Of a stretch of DNA of 64,000 bases, positions 42,933 through 54,900 are shown piece after piece. This DNA is from Nymphaea colorata. Taxonomy: Eukaryota > Streptophyta > Magnoliopsida > Nymphaeales > Nymphaeaceae. The notes under the pieces are model-generated. The model searched no databases and was not told the origin of the DNA. It saw only the letters and a list, made by a program, of their open reading frames with translations. Positions within the stretch are counted from its first letter, which is position 1, and each line of letters begins with the position of its first letter. The stretch is from positions 8,196,001-8,260,000 of the forward strand of contig NC_045150.1 of the NCBI RefSeq assembly GCF_008831285.2, given 5' to 3'. Position numbers and translations under genes: made by a program.

Positions 42933-45900
42933 ACTACTTATCAAGCTGGACAGAACAGTGAGTATTCAATAAGGAGAGAGATACACCAGGCAATGTAAAG
43001 TCTCAGGAATTGGTTGCCAGTGTCCAGGATTTCACTTATATACATACATACATTAATATATAATGTGGTTGTTTTTTCCCTCATTATTGATTTTGTTTAG
43101 TCAACCTACTTAAACCAACTTGACAAAGTAGTCTCAACCAGTTTTTTTGGAGTATTGGACCTGTGTCGGACTTCTGATTTCAAGAACTTAGTTTGAAAGC
43201 AAGTTACATTGATCCAATAAAGACAGAAAGCATTGCCGCAATCAAGGCAGCATTAAAGAACACAATCATGCAGCCACATCACATGGGTGAAGGTCCAGGT
43301 GTGGTTACGGATAAGCAAATTTGGGTACGTGCACTAAAACTTTAGAAAATGTGGATACAGGGTACAGCATGGTATATATATGTATATATGCAAAATACCA
43401 CAAAAAATTCAAAATGATAGCAACATGTAAATAAACAAGTAACATAAACTAAAAACAGTACATCAACGACCAATAACTTACAAAAACAGAATGAAAACTG
43501 AGTTAGAAACAAGATAAATCAAGTAAAATTAAGTAGTTTGGATTAGTTTCGATCTGAAGAGTATGCGTGTCCAAGTACCCACTTTGCCTTGTTGAGTTTT
43601 CTCTGGCTTTTCTTTTCCACAAATCCAAGAATAGGTCCTAGATCCGTGCCACTTACTACTATCTGGTTGGGCCAGGTTAGAGATTTATTTTAGCTTCATG
43701 TTAGTATTTTGACTTCATTGATTGAATGCGATTAGGTATACCTAAGGCGCATCAATAACTCTTTCATCATGGGCAGCTAAAGAGGAAAAAGGTCGTATGT
43801 AATTCGATATTGGAAAAATGCTTATTGGATGGAATAAACTTTTTTGAACTTTGATATCCCTAGGGATCTTTTGTACACGCAGGAAGGTGACAGGAGTACA
43901 GGAAACTTACTAAAGTACCCATGTGATTTAATCATGCAGAAAGAAACTTACATTGTTCTCTTGAATTTCAAAGAATGAACGAAGCCTTTTAGCAGAAAAT
44001 GCAGTTTTCCTGTCAATCTGGGGGCAGCCAACAGAGGCAACCTTTTTCAGCTCGCTTCCTGACAACCACCTGAAAAGAAGAAACCATGTCAGCAGAGAGA
44101 CAAACAAGATTCAAGCAATGCAGACGATGAAGAATGGAAAAAATTATAAAGAACACTACCAACTACATGCACAGAAAAGACAATACCACATGAAGACAAA
44201 AGTTTAACATAAAAATGTACTTAGGCTCAGAATGAGAAATATAATGGAATTGAAATAGAAAAAAAAAAGGCATAAATGTACACAAACAGGGAAAGCCACA
44301 TATACACAAACGCCACCACCATAACACAGCCACCAGTGGGAGCAACCAATACATACGAAAAACCCTGCTTCAAGGTCAACTGTCAGCATCTATAAATAAC
44401 GTAATGTACCAGAAAGACAACAAAAACCGATTTCACCTTCTTGTTTGGGAAAGACAAGAAAATTTCAGGGTAGCTCTTTGCCATAAGCCCATAACAGATA
44501 GCCACTTGGTTGATCCTGAATTCTCAGAGGACACTTACTGGTGCCTCAATGGTAAAGATCTACATCCACAATGTAATCTAGAATTCACAAGACCCACTAA
44601 AGCAGCTTCTCCACAACCATTCTGGAGGAGAAATAGGGGTAAACATTAATGACCTAAAACTGTATGTAATGGACAAAATAAAGAGGCAATCCAGAAGACC
44701 ATGCCCATAGAGGGTTGCTTGGACAAGCTAAGGGATCTTGGCAAGATTAAAGGAATTTGCCCACATAGACAAACAGGTATCCTGAACCCATAAACAGGAA
44801 GCTCAGATGGAATAACTCACAGGCAACAGTAAATGGTAAGCAGTAAACACATTGCACATAAGGAGACAAAGAAAACCCAAAGCCAAAATCTCAGCTTAGG
44901 AAAGCAACAGCAGTATCCATTAAGAGAAGCATCCCAAAATGATCAAATTAATAACATCCAGAAAAATTGGGTCCATGCTACTAAAAGTTGCCAGATGCAG
45001 TCCTGTCAAGGACTTTAATAACAGATTAGATCCTTTGCCTTTTATTATCTTCTGTCTTGATGCATTCTGATGAGTCTTCCTTACCTGCCCTACCGTCTGA
45101 CCTGTCCACATGTGTGACAGGAGTCGCTGGACTAATTAGCCCACCTATAAAACAGAAGAACACCCATAACAAAGGTTCTCTTACTTGCAAGATGCAACTG
45201 TAATTTCTATTATAACCAGAGACCTTTGATCCTATTCCTGAGGCAAGTAGTCTCCAATTACATATATCGATAGAAGTGTGAAGCTGTCGCTCTCTCTCAC
45301 TCTGCATGTGTGTTGAAGGAAGCAGATGGACATCGATCACTGCTATGGTGGTTCACAAATCACAACCATTTGTATGCTAAACAGGTGTATATCCAGATAT
45401 CATTATGAACTTAAACACCATTAACACTGCTAAAAGCCTGAAATACACCTGAAATGGATGGATGGTCATAGTCAGATTATTATCAACAATGAATTGAGAC
45501 CTCTGTTACATGGACACTCTTGGAGTTGGAAGACCGCCGGTCCGCCGTACACATGACATGGATGGACACAGGTGAAGGTACGTGATACGGCTTGAACATG
45601 GCCGTCTCACTTTTTGTAATTTTTTAGTATATAGTAATCTGTATTGTTTTAACACAACCAGTGAAAATATGCATTATTTACTTAAAATTTTATTGTTTGC
45701 TATACACACCCATATATGCATTATTTGCTTAAATCTTATTGTTGCTATTCATACACATACACACAGAGCCACGTCCCTGTCACGCTGGTGTCCACACGTG
45801 CACCCATGTGATGTAGATTGAAACTAAACGATAATTGGATACTGATCTTGGTTTTACAGGCAACTAACTGTTAGCAGGACAGGTCAAACTTCATGGATTC

Positions 45901-47976
45901 ACTTGTTGCAATGATTGGAAAGGCAATGGAAAAGGATGCAATTTTTTAACAGTCACGTCCTAGCTCATTTTACAATAAAAACTTGCATGTGGTAAAGAAA
46001 TTTTCACAAGAAAAGAAACACAAAATGTTGTGTAAATTCTAGGATCCACATGACATATTGGTACTTTCCAGTTTCCACATGTCCCCTCAGCTATTTGTTT
46101 CACCCAGCTTGGAAAAGGATGGCTCCATACAGCATTTCTACCGGAGACTGCATGAAAATAACAAGCCATACATGCTACTAAATGGAAAAGTGGAGCCCTT
46201 CCAAAGCTTCTTCAATCACTGGTTGCAATTACCCTTATTCATGTTTTTGTTTTAGATTGTTAGTAAATTAACTTTGTACTTTTTTGTACCTATCGTCCAT
46301 AACACTATAGTTTATGGTGGGTAGTTTGTGGTTTCTAAATTGTTTCCCCAGGTAAAATTTACAATACTATTTGCCAAGTGAGATAGGACCAGATGAATTG
46401 AAGCTTGGATCTTTTTAATGAAGGGCAACTTGCCCTTATACGAGTTTCTTGGATGAAGAAGTGAAACTCATTTGAGATGCAGGCCCCCATAAACAAGATC
46501 GACCGTGGAACTCCCAATTGTTTCCAATAAACTATGTCCCATGCGCCGTTTATAGGTATGAAGTCGCTTCTTTCAAAAATACTAACCCCTGAGATGAAAA
46601 TGTCTCCATATGATTGTGTGTGTGTGTGTGGCCAATAAGGTTGCAGATATATCATACATATTCTCAGAATCTCAGGGAATCAACTTTCCCAAGTTTCCAA
46701 ACTGCTATCAAAGCAAGTTGCCCGTCAGCTGAAATTTACTTACATGAAAATTCTGCTCCGGATGGATAAGGTTCCAAGAACCAATTAAAACATCCATGAA
46801 GCTATCAAACATGAAGTTGATAATTCGAACGGTTCAGCTCCGTAAAAGAAAAAGTAAAGCATGCGCGCTGATATCACAATGACTATTCTTCTAAAACCAG
46901 CATACTTCACGAACGAAGATGGAATAAAGCACGAGGTAGTTCTTTGATGAAGATGTATTACTTCATGAACGAAGAAGGAATAAAGCACGAGGTAGTTCTT
47001 TGATGAAGATGTATACTTCACGAACGAAGAAGGAAAATATAACATGAATAGTGTTAAAAATGATAACTGCTTACTTTGCAACCTCCTGGTGGTCACGCGC
47101 AAATTGTTCCGCAGCCGACCTAACGAAATTCCGGGCGTAGGATGAGCACAAGGAGTTGACTTCCAGCTTACCATCTTTCAAGAAATTCGCTTTCTGCAAG
47201 TTCCCTTCCTCGATCAGGCGCTCAACGAAGGAAACCAGTTCGGGCGAGAAGTCATTCGCGCTAACATCCTCAGAAGATAACAGATCATTTGCCACCGGGT
47301 TCGAGCTCCCCACCGACTTGGCTTTTGACTTCGCACCATTCGTTACCCTAGAGGAGCTCCTCCTCCTTCTCCTTGATTTCCTGCCTGACACTACAAATAA
47401 AGAAGTCAAGCTGCTGGGGTTATCAACAGGCTTGTTCTTCGATTTCTTCAGAGTCTGCTCCAGTGCGCGAAGATTCTTCTTCATCTCATCGATTACTTCC
47501 CTCAATCCCTCCTCCCCCTCCATTTCCGATTCCTTGCTTTCCCCAGATGTACGACTCAACCCCATTACATTACTTCGCAACTCATCCGTCGACTTCTTTT
47601 GTTCCCCCGGTTCGGAAACGCTCCATCTAAGCTTCCCGTTCTCCGGAACTGAACCCGCCGTCGAGCGCCTTTTGAACAACTCAACCAAGCCTGTCTTGCC
47701 TCCCTCTGGCGTGGCCTCGCTGCTCTCGGTCTTCCCATCTTCCGCTTCCAAATGAACTACATCTTCATTGGCGATGCTCGCGGATGACGAATGGGACAAA
47801 AGACGCGGATATGAGAACGCGGGTGCGTGGCGGCGGAGGCGGGAGAAGGAGGAGGTTTCCCGGGCAGGTAAAGGGGAGTGAATCAGAGGGGTCCTGAAGG
47901 GGTTTGGGTGTGAGTGTGAGAGAGCGCTTCGAAGGGAATGGAGGTAACGGACTCTGGAGAAGAAGTGAGAAGCCAT
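41399..47976 (-). CDS. Unrecognised plant protein, probably organelle-targeted, with a Cys4 C-terminal motif
   Basis: Minus-strand exons are 47976-47075, 44069-43952 and 41602-41399, giving 407 residues. Splice sites are GT..AG and phases agree. The first 65 residues lack acidic residues until about position 41, are rich in Ser, Arg and His (MASHFFSRVRYLHSLRSALS) and look like a mitochondrial or plastid presequence. A charged helix likely to form a coiled coil follows (LREVIDEMKKNLRALEQTLKK), then a basic patch (GRKSRRRRRSSSR). The C-terminal 170 residues are helical and carry Cys316, Cys342, Cys345 and Cys351, that is C-x25-C-x2-C-x5-C. Four cysteines in this form can hold zinc or an iron-sulphur cluster. 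I do not recognise a characterised family and claim no function. A telo-box and GA repeats lie in the leader. The introns of 2.3 and 3.0 kb hold repeats. Confidence 0.82.
42451..42894. mobile_element. Foldback/MITE element embedded in a (TA)n tract
   Basis: The left arm has CTGACTCTGGTATGTTTCTG, CGACAG and GGCCATCCAATCTTTTGATC; the right arm, read in reverse complement, has CTGACTCTGTTAAATTTCTG, AGACAG and CCGTCCAATCAAAAGATCGG. The match runs for at least 85 bp and then continues through a T/CT-rich part to CTTCAG, so each arm is about 150 bp. The element is 444 bp and is bordered by TA repeats on both sides (42430-42450 and 42895-42928). No transposase is encoded. Insertion into TA is typical of Tc1/mariner and PIF-like elements, and the rice Micron family is known to lie in (TA)n tracts. 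Confidence 0.75.
42895..42928. repeat. (TA)n microsatellite, right border of the foldback element
   Basis: About 34 bases of TA dinucleotide. The matching left-border tract is at 42430-42450. Confidence 0.95.
43317..43583. mobile_element. Possible MITE related to 38590-38905
   Basis: It begins TTGGGTACGTGCACTAAAAC and ends GTCCAAGTACCCAC, an approximate inverted pair. The left part resembles GTGGGTACG...AAAACTTTTAAAAT at 38618-38650. Limits are approximate and no target duplication was confirmed. Confidence 0.35.
44070..47074 (-). other. First intron of the Cys4 gene (3.0 kb)
   Basis: Donor GTAAGC follows exon 1 at 47075 and the acceptor CAG precedes 44069. No exon of another gene was seen inside. 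Open frames such as 44404-44649 (+) and 46359-46655 (-) have no recognisable domain. The tandem repeat at 46903-47036 lies close to exon 1. Confidence 0.75.
46903..47036. repeat. Tandem repeat, 55-56 bp unit, 2.4 copies
   Basis: Copies begin TACTTCAnGAACGAAGAnGG at 46903, 46959 and 47014. The first two are complete and nearly identical (AATAAAGCACGAGGTAGTTC, then TTTGATGAAGATGTA); the third stops after about 23 bases. It lies in the intron, about 40 bp from the donor of exon 1. Confidence 0.93.
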
Positions 47977-48003
47977 TACAGGGAGTTGGGCAGTAGGATT
48001 TTT

Positions 48004-48060
48004 TAGGGTTTAAGGTTTATACCCCGCTCTCTCTCTCTCTCTCTCTCTCTCCCTCTCCCT
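48004..48060 (-). promoter_or_regulatory. Telo-box and GA tract upstream of the Cys4 gene
   Basis: TAGGGTTT at 48004-48011 is AAACCCTA on the coding strand, 28 bp upstream of the ATG. It is followed by a 30-base GA tract (coding strand) at about 48028-48053. Both are common in plant core promoters and leaders, and telo-boxes are frequent in genes for translation and nuclear-coded organelle proteins. Confidence 0.55.
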
Positions 48061-50470
48061 GTGGCGCCATTCTCAACTCCACTTAAAAAGAGCTCCAGAG
48101 CCCTGATTCCAGGCGGGGGTGTGAACGGGTCGAGCTACGTTGGATCTCTGGAAATCCAATTACTCGGTTTTGGATCTTAATACGGATCTTATTACCAATT
48201 ATGGTCTGATTTGGTTGTTACTGCAGCCGAGTACTCAATTTCAGCTAGAAATCCAGAACTAGTTACATCTAAACATTGGATCAAAAACTATTCTGAATTC
48301 AGATTTAAACCCTTGTGCTCGAGTATAAATCCAAGTTCATATTTTATTGAATCAGACTTGTTAATCCTCGGAATCAAAACTTAATCCGATCAATTTCCGA
48401 AACTGCAAGGATTTAACATGACGGTGCTAATAGAAGCAGATATTGGCTGGTTTTGGGGAATTGGATTCAGGATCAGGGTTGCAGCTTTGTGCTTGGCAAA
48501 ACTTATATTTTAAATAATTGAAATTTTACATGTAAATTTTAAAATAATATAGTTTAGTTTATATAAAGATTTTTAAAAATTATATTTCTATTCTTCTTAA
48601 TTTCTTTGTAGCTGTGAAACAATATAAGTCTGCTGAGTTTGATGTAGAAATAAATTTGTTAGAACCAATCAGTTTTAACTTCGCTTGTCTTCAACAAACC
48701 ATTCACTGTCATATTGTCCCATACAAGAAAAAGTTGTGCTCGAGCACTCATAACAAAAGATTTCTCCTTCTGTTTCGGTTTTGAACTGGAGTTGTCAACA
48801 CGTTTCTCCCTCTCTCTCTCTCTAAAGTTGGTAAATCCCATACCACTGATTAAAACTGTTTTTTTTTTTTATTTCAATATAACCTTAAAGAGTAATTTTA
48901 AGAGTAATTTGATGAAAAACATGTATTAAGTTAGTCATTGCTTGACTTTAGTAATGATTTTGTATACATGAAAGAAAAATTAATGGCTCTTATAACATCA
49001 AACTTTTATAGTTGGAAGATTAATTTTTTTTATGAAAATAACTTGAACTAAAACATGATTTATGTTAAACTAATATTTATAGTCACATTTGAAGGTTCAC
49101 ATATAATATAATAGCAATAAAAAATCCAGATGCCAATATAATATAATATAATAGCAACAAAGAAATTAATGATATTATATAAAATGTAATATGACTTTAA
49201 AACAATTTTTACTGATTGTTGCTTACGAGTATCGGTACCATTAATGGAAACATTTTAGATAACATTCCTCACGGTCAGTTCATTCTTTTAATACGATACT
49301 GTTCATACTCCATGCTCTGGTACAGATCACACGTCTGCAGTTTTTGTACAGCCTTTGAATAGTTTGATGAGAAAAATCAACAGTTCCTTCATTTGTCCGG
49401 TTTTCAACAGACAAGCATCTCTGAATTTGGTGAACTCATTTCAGATCAAAGCTTGCTTGTTGATGTGATTCAAAGTAGATGTTTCTTCATGATGTAGAAT
49501 CACAAAACGCATGATTTGAAATCACAGTGATCCCTCACTTTTATGTGACTCAAAGTGGATTGCTAAATCGCATATTTTTTCTATCATGAATGACATGATG
49601 TCAAATCACAGTGATCGAGTGACGACCATTTTCAAATTTTCATTTTTCTTTTTTATGTGATCCAAAATCCAGTTTAATTTATAAATATACGAAACAAATG
49701 TAGTAATTTTGGATTGTTTGACATGCAAAAAGAAAAAAAATTAAATACTGGACAGCAATTCTAGAACTGCTTTATCGTTTTTTCAAAAAGAAAAACTGTG
49801 TTGAATATGATATGAACTCCGATTTTTTAGGTATTTAGTTGTTCAAATCCCACTTGTTTTACATCCTCAACAATAGTCACACATACCAACATGATTTCTT
49901 TTTGTAATATTACATCAGATCAGAATCGTTTAATTTAACAACTTAAGCTTTTATATGAAATTATAAAAAATGAATGCAACACATTGTAAGGTCCAAAAAG
50001 ATAAGGGTTGGTAGGTGGTCACTTTTAGTTTTAAATTTTCATGCATCAACTACTTATACTTTAAAAAAAGAATCATTGATATGAAAGTTGAAATGCAGTA
50101 AGAATAACATTTTAAGACATAAAAAGCAAGCCTTGCACACTCTAAATAATGAAGGGTTGAGTGAAAACTTCCTATTTTTAAGCATTAGGATGAAATACTC
50201 GTTTTACTAATTTAAAAATATGTTTATAATTATTTGAGAACAATTTTTTTTTAGTTTATGTAAATTATTTTTATCTTTTTAAAACTGTCTTCGACATTTT
50301 TCCCGAAGAAGGTTTCAAAAGAAAATTGTGTGGATTTTGTTTCGGATTTTGAGATATTATCAGATTCAATAAGTGGACCCATCCGAACCCAATCCAAGTC
50401 GGTTTACGTCGCGTCACCGAACGCACGAGGATGCTCTCGTAATTTACTTTCCAAACCGGGACTATTATTT
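48061..50470. other. AT-rich spacer
   Basis: No gene was found. From 48120 to 48420 the sequence is rich in GGATCT/AATCCAA words like those at 16575-16800 and 37745-37890. A CACTTTTATGTGACTCAAAG-type word occurs more than once between 49460 and 49670. Confidence 0.45.
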
Positions 50471-50755
50471 GAAACTGTTGTAGCCTGCCTCAGTCTTCGC
50501 CGGCAGTCGACAGAGTCCTTCCCCACGATCTGTCCTCCAAGTTTCCCGGTTCGCTCTGGGGACCCGCCGGATATCCGCCATCATTGCCGGAGTTCACGGT
50601 TTCGGCTTTCTCCTTGGCGGCGCCCATACGGCGATCGCCGGCGAGTCCTCTTTGAGCTACGCAATGGCGGTGGCTCTTTCGTCGTAGTCTCTCTTCTTTC
50701 CTCTTTCTCTTTGTCGTCTTCTTTATCTTTCTTGTTAAGAAAAAATAGGTGAAAA
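50471..50755 (+). promoter_or_regulatory. Leader region of the UBTD-like gene
   Basis: The 280 bases before the start codon are GC-richer and then CT-rich (TCTCTTCTTTCCTCTTTCTC), as is usual for plant 5' UTRs. An open frame from 50330 ends at 50752, just before the true ATG; it has no recognisable protein and probably reflects the composition. Confidence 0.45.
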
Positions 50756-51917
50756 ATGGGATGCGTTGGATCTTCGTCGAAGAATGGAGAAGGTTGGTCG
50801 ATAATTAGCTGTTTCTGTTATTTCGTTTAATTATTTCATTGCATCGGGCCTGAATCTTGTCGATCAATGTTCGTCTTCTGTCTTATTCTTTTGGTTTCCC
50901 TCATCTTGTTTGTGCGATGACGTTGATGATCTTTTGGTTCCGTTGGCGTTTCATTTCCTTATCTGCATGTTATTATTTATTAACTTGTATTATATTCTGC
51001 CTCTTTAATTTTGTGGTATCTGATTGAGTAGAGTTGCAGGCTTCTTGGGTACGTCATACGTGGTCAACTATTATCTTAGAAGAAGGATTCCTTTTTTGTT
51101 TTTTTGTTCAAATCTTTACGAGAATTTTGCAGGCGTTCAAGCTAAGCTCTATGTTGTTTAGTTCTTCGCTGATCCTTAATATGTATATCCCGAAAATTTC
51201 TGTAGCATTGGTATCTTATAGAGACAATTACGTATTGTAATCGTTTTCAAATGGGCCAAATCGTCGATGGATTTATGGAAATGGTGAATTAGATATGAAC
51301 AAACTCGGTCAATTCTTCATGAAGCTATTGCTATCGTTTCTAGGGCGCACAGTGGTCTGCTTATTGTCAGAACTTCTGTCTTCCTTGATTACGGATAGTG
51401 GAACGATCTTCTTGCAAGTGAAGGTTTTTAGTTTCATGGTTGATATTGTTTCTTTAGCTTTTGCATAAGACGGACAAGTAATTGTAAAATTAGGCGTAAA
51501 TCATTAGTTTCAGAGAATACATCCGGTCATTCACGAGCAAGATGAAAAATGATTGCGGGCATGCTGTGATCTTGCATATTCTGCTTCATCTGTTTCTATT
51601 GTTGCTAATGTTACACATATGTTTAGGAACCGTGCTTCTTTTGATCTTTTAGTTGGTTCTTTTTAACTGGGTTCTATTTTGTTGAAGAGGATTTATTTCC
51701 CCTGGTTTGGGTGCTGGTACTGTAACTAACTTGTCTGCCCCCAGACATGCCATGCATTTCACAAGTGAAGTGCAAAGTTCCATGTTTGTTCAGATTTTTT
51801 TTCCTTCTATTAAATTTTTTGATGGAAAAGTGCGTGAGCTGCTCTTGTAAAACAGACTAGAGAATTTAGACTTCATTGGCTACTGAAGAAAGTCCCATCC
51901 AAGATATTTGCAACTTC

Positions 51918-51965
<48 letters not shown>

Positions 51966-54900
51966 TACTACTACTACTACTACTACATTGGTAACCATTC
52001 TGAGTGAAAGATTTGTCACTCGCTGAACGTGTACACTCCTGTGTTTTTTCCCCTATTCCCAAGTAGAAACGTGTTTTGTATGTGCATCTGCAATAATATT
52101 GTGTGCATAATCCATCATAAGCACTTGAATTGGGTCCATCTTTTTTGTGCCAAGTGTTTTTGGATTAAGGTTTTAACCAAATCTGAGACACCATCTTATT
52201 AAAGCCCTAAATTGGTGTGGTTGCAATTGTTGTTATTGGAGGTTGAAATGAGACCACATCAAAGAACTTAGCTTGTCTGGTTCTGGTAGAGATTCCAGGT
52301 CAGAAACAGTTCAAAGCTGATACTGGTTGTAGAACAACTGATCAGATTTTATTGCACATATTGACCAGGATACTGCAGGCAACATAATATTAGTAGAATA
52401 ATCATGAGAGAGGGGGTTCCCCTTACCTGCTTCATGATATTTTTGTTATGGGAAGGAAATTAAAATTATTGTTTATAGGTTGTTTCAAGGAGTTTTGTCC
52501 ATGATATTATCAACTTTCAGGATTGTTCTTCAAGGCTTCAAGCAGCCAAAATTCTTATTATAATGCCAGAAATTCCCTTCAACACTGAATATTCCACAGT
52601 GGGGTGGAACCAAGAGCGAGATTTTGTTCTGAAATCAGCTCTTGCCTGCTCTAAATTGATCAAGAAAGTCTCCTTCAAAAAAGATGAGGGGTGTTTAGAT
52701 CCTTATTCCATCTAATAGGAAAGCAAGTAAGAGTTTGCCTCTCAAATCCTCCTTATGATTTTCCTAATGTAATACATCAAATAATGTAGGCTCTTGTGTC
52801 CATTTTGTTATGTTATTGTGATCTAGATATCAGCCCTTAGTTTTTCTGATAGGGATCACCTTTTACTTATTTTACTTGTGCAACACAAATTTTGTTCGAG
52901 AAACTTTTGCATTGTTTTTCTTAATTTAATAGGATAATTGGCATTCTCATCGATGCATACAGCCTTGTGTCAGATTACATGTGATCCACAGCCAAAGCCA
53001 TTTGAGGAAAGAATATTCAAATTTGAATATGTCGCAACTTTAAGATTTATTTTTCAATTCTTTCAAAAATATAAATGTTGAGAGAAAAATGTATAATATG
53101 GTCACTTATTGGAAAGCACGCTTCAGCTAGTCTAACGTGAAATGGATTGACCCTATTAAAAAATTTCAGCTAGTTCAACCAAACAACAGAAAGTTGATAA
53201 TGACTTGGAAGATCTTGGTGATATTATCATTCATTGCAAATTCATCAACTTGCTTAAGAAATGAATAAAAATGAGATACGCAACTATGTGTCTGTACATG
53301 GTTCTATGTGAACATAAAGATAGGCGACTCCCTTCTTGCACATAAAGGATTTTCTATTTTGATGATTACTTCTGATATACATGTCCAACCTTAGAAGGTT
53401 GGTATTCCTAAGGGACAGTTCCTGTGAAGTACTATCAGAATTTTATCTAGATGTGAGTTTGTATACAAGTTACACAAAATAGGATGGCATCTTTGAGTAG
53501 GTCATGTCTATATAAACTATTTAGATATCATTTTACTCAGGTATATGGTTAGTTGTGCTACCCATGACATCAAACATTTGTGACAATCTCAGAATTTCTT
53601 ATGAGAAGAAAATGGGCGGTGCTTTGTTATTGTACAGTGTTGGTATGAAGATCACGTGCCATTGTACAGCTTCTCTCCAAACAACAAGTTTGTCATTTTT
53701 TTTTCTCTAATCACCATCTGTTGCTTCCTTGCTATTTTTACTTTGATAAGTTCTTGAAATCAACTTGTTTCTTCAGCTGGATTACTCTGATCCGGTCTCA
53801 TATGTCATTTTGCATTTTGATAAGTGGAAGGTGAAGTATATAATTTCCATATCTTATTGCAATTGAAAGTAATGTGAGACATGTGGTGTCACTGATTGTG
53901 GTTACATTCTTGTCTGTGAGTTCAAGGCATTAAAATGTAAATCAGACCTGCCAATGTCCATGCTTCTTGCATCTGTATAAATTGAATATGCTGTTCTTTT
54001 TTTTTTTTTTTTTTGGAAATTGTGATAAAGCCAAGAGGATTTGTTTCATTCAGAGACCACCAAAAAGCTAAGGAAACCAAAAGCTTGGAAGCATTCTCAA
54101 CCACTTACTAGAGCACAGCTGAGACAAATGCGTGATGAGTTTTGGGATACAGCTCCCCACTATGGTGGTCAGAAAGGTGAGACATGTTGGGCTTATATTA
54201 TTTGTTCATAAACCTTGAATTTTTTGTTTGCAGATGTGCTTCAGTTACATCAAAGTCATAAAAGTCTTGCCGAATGCCATCCTTGTTCCCTTTCAGGAAA
54301 ACTAGTAAATAAAGTAAATAAATGCATTTCAGGTGTTTCTTGTAATCTGATTGACATGCTAGCACATAAATATGTAATCATTGGAAGAAGTGGAAATCAA
54401 ACGTTGGTAGGGGCAACAGAAATGTTGCTGAATTCTTGTTATCAGATTTATATTCTAGCACATAACTTATTGAATTATCGGAAGAATTGGAAATCAAACA
54501 TTTGTGGGCCAACAGATGTGGTGCTGAAAAGCAATCAAAATAGCATTGGATGATAACTGCAAAAAGATAAGGAAACTAAAGAACCATGTACTTGCACAAG
54601 TAGAAAAGACATATGAACAGAATGTCAATTCTTATCAAATTGGTATGCCTTGCCAAGACAATGATTTGCAAGGGGAACTGTAAGTATAATGGTGTTTTAT
54701 TCTCAATCAGTTCTACTAGTGTAAACAAGCACTTCTCAAATTGAATGGGTGTAGACATGAACTGATTTTTCCATTGTCTGAACCAGAGCTTTACCATTAT
54801 GAATGTATGATAGATTTGCAGTGTTTATCTTAGCTGTATGCACCGTACATATGCACTGTGGCTAAGCAGTGGTCAGTTCCAATCTCATTGAGAACTGTGC

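Larger units (their letters stand above)
41603..43951 (-). other. Second intron of the Cys4 gene (2.35 kb)
   Basis: Bounded by donor GTAAGT next to 43952 and an acceptor CAG next to 41602. It contains a compound (TA)n-(GA)n microsatellite at about 42001-42060, the foldback element 42451-42894 and a GGGTAC-type element at about 43317-43583. No further exon was seen. Confidence 0.75.

Noticed and set aside
47156-47755. 199-codon plus-strand open frame
   Set aside because: Exactly opposite exon 1 of the Cys4 gene, which has proper splice continuation and a targeting-like start.
50330-50752. 140-codon open frame before the UBTD-like gene
   Set aside because: Ends three bases before the true ATG, no domain, and composition typical of a leader.
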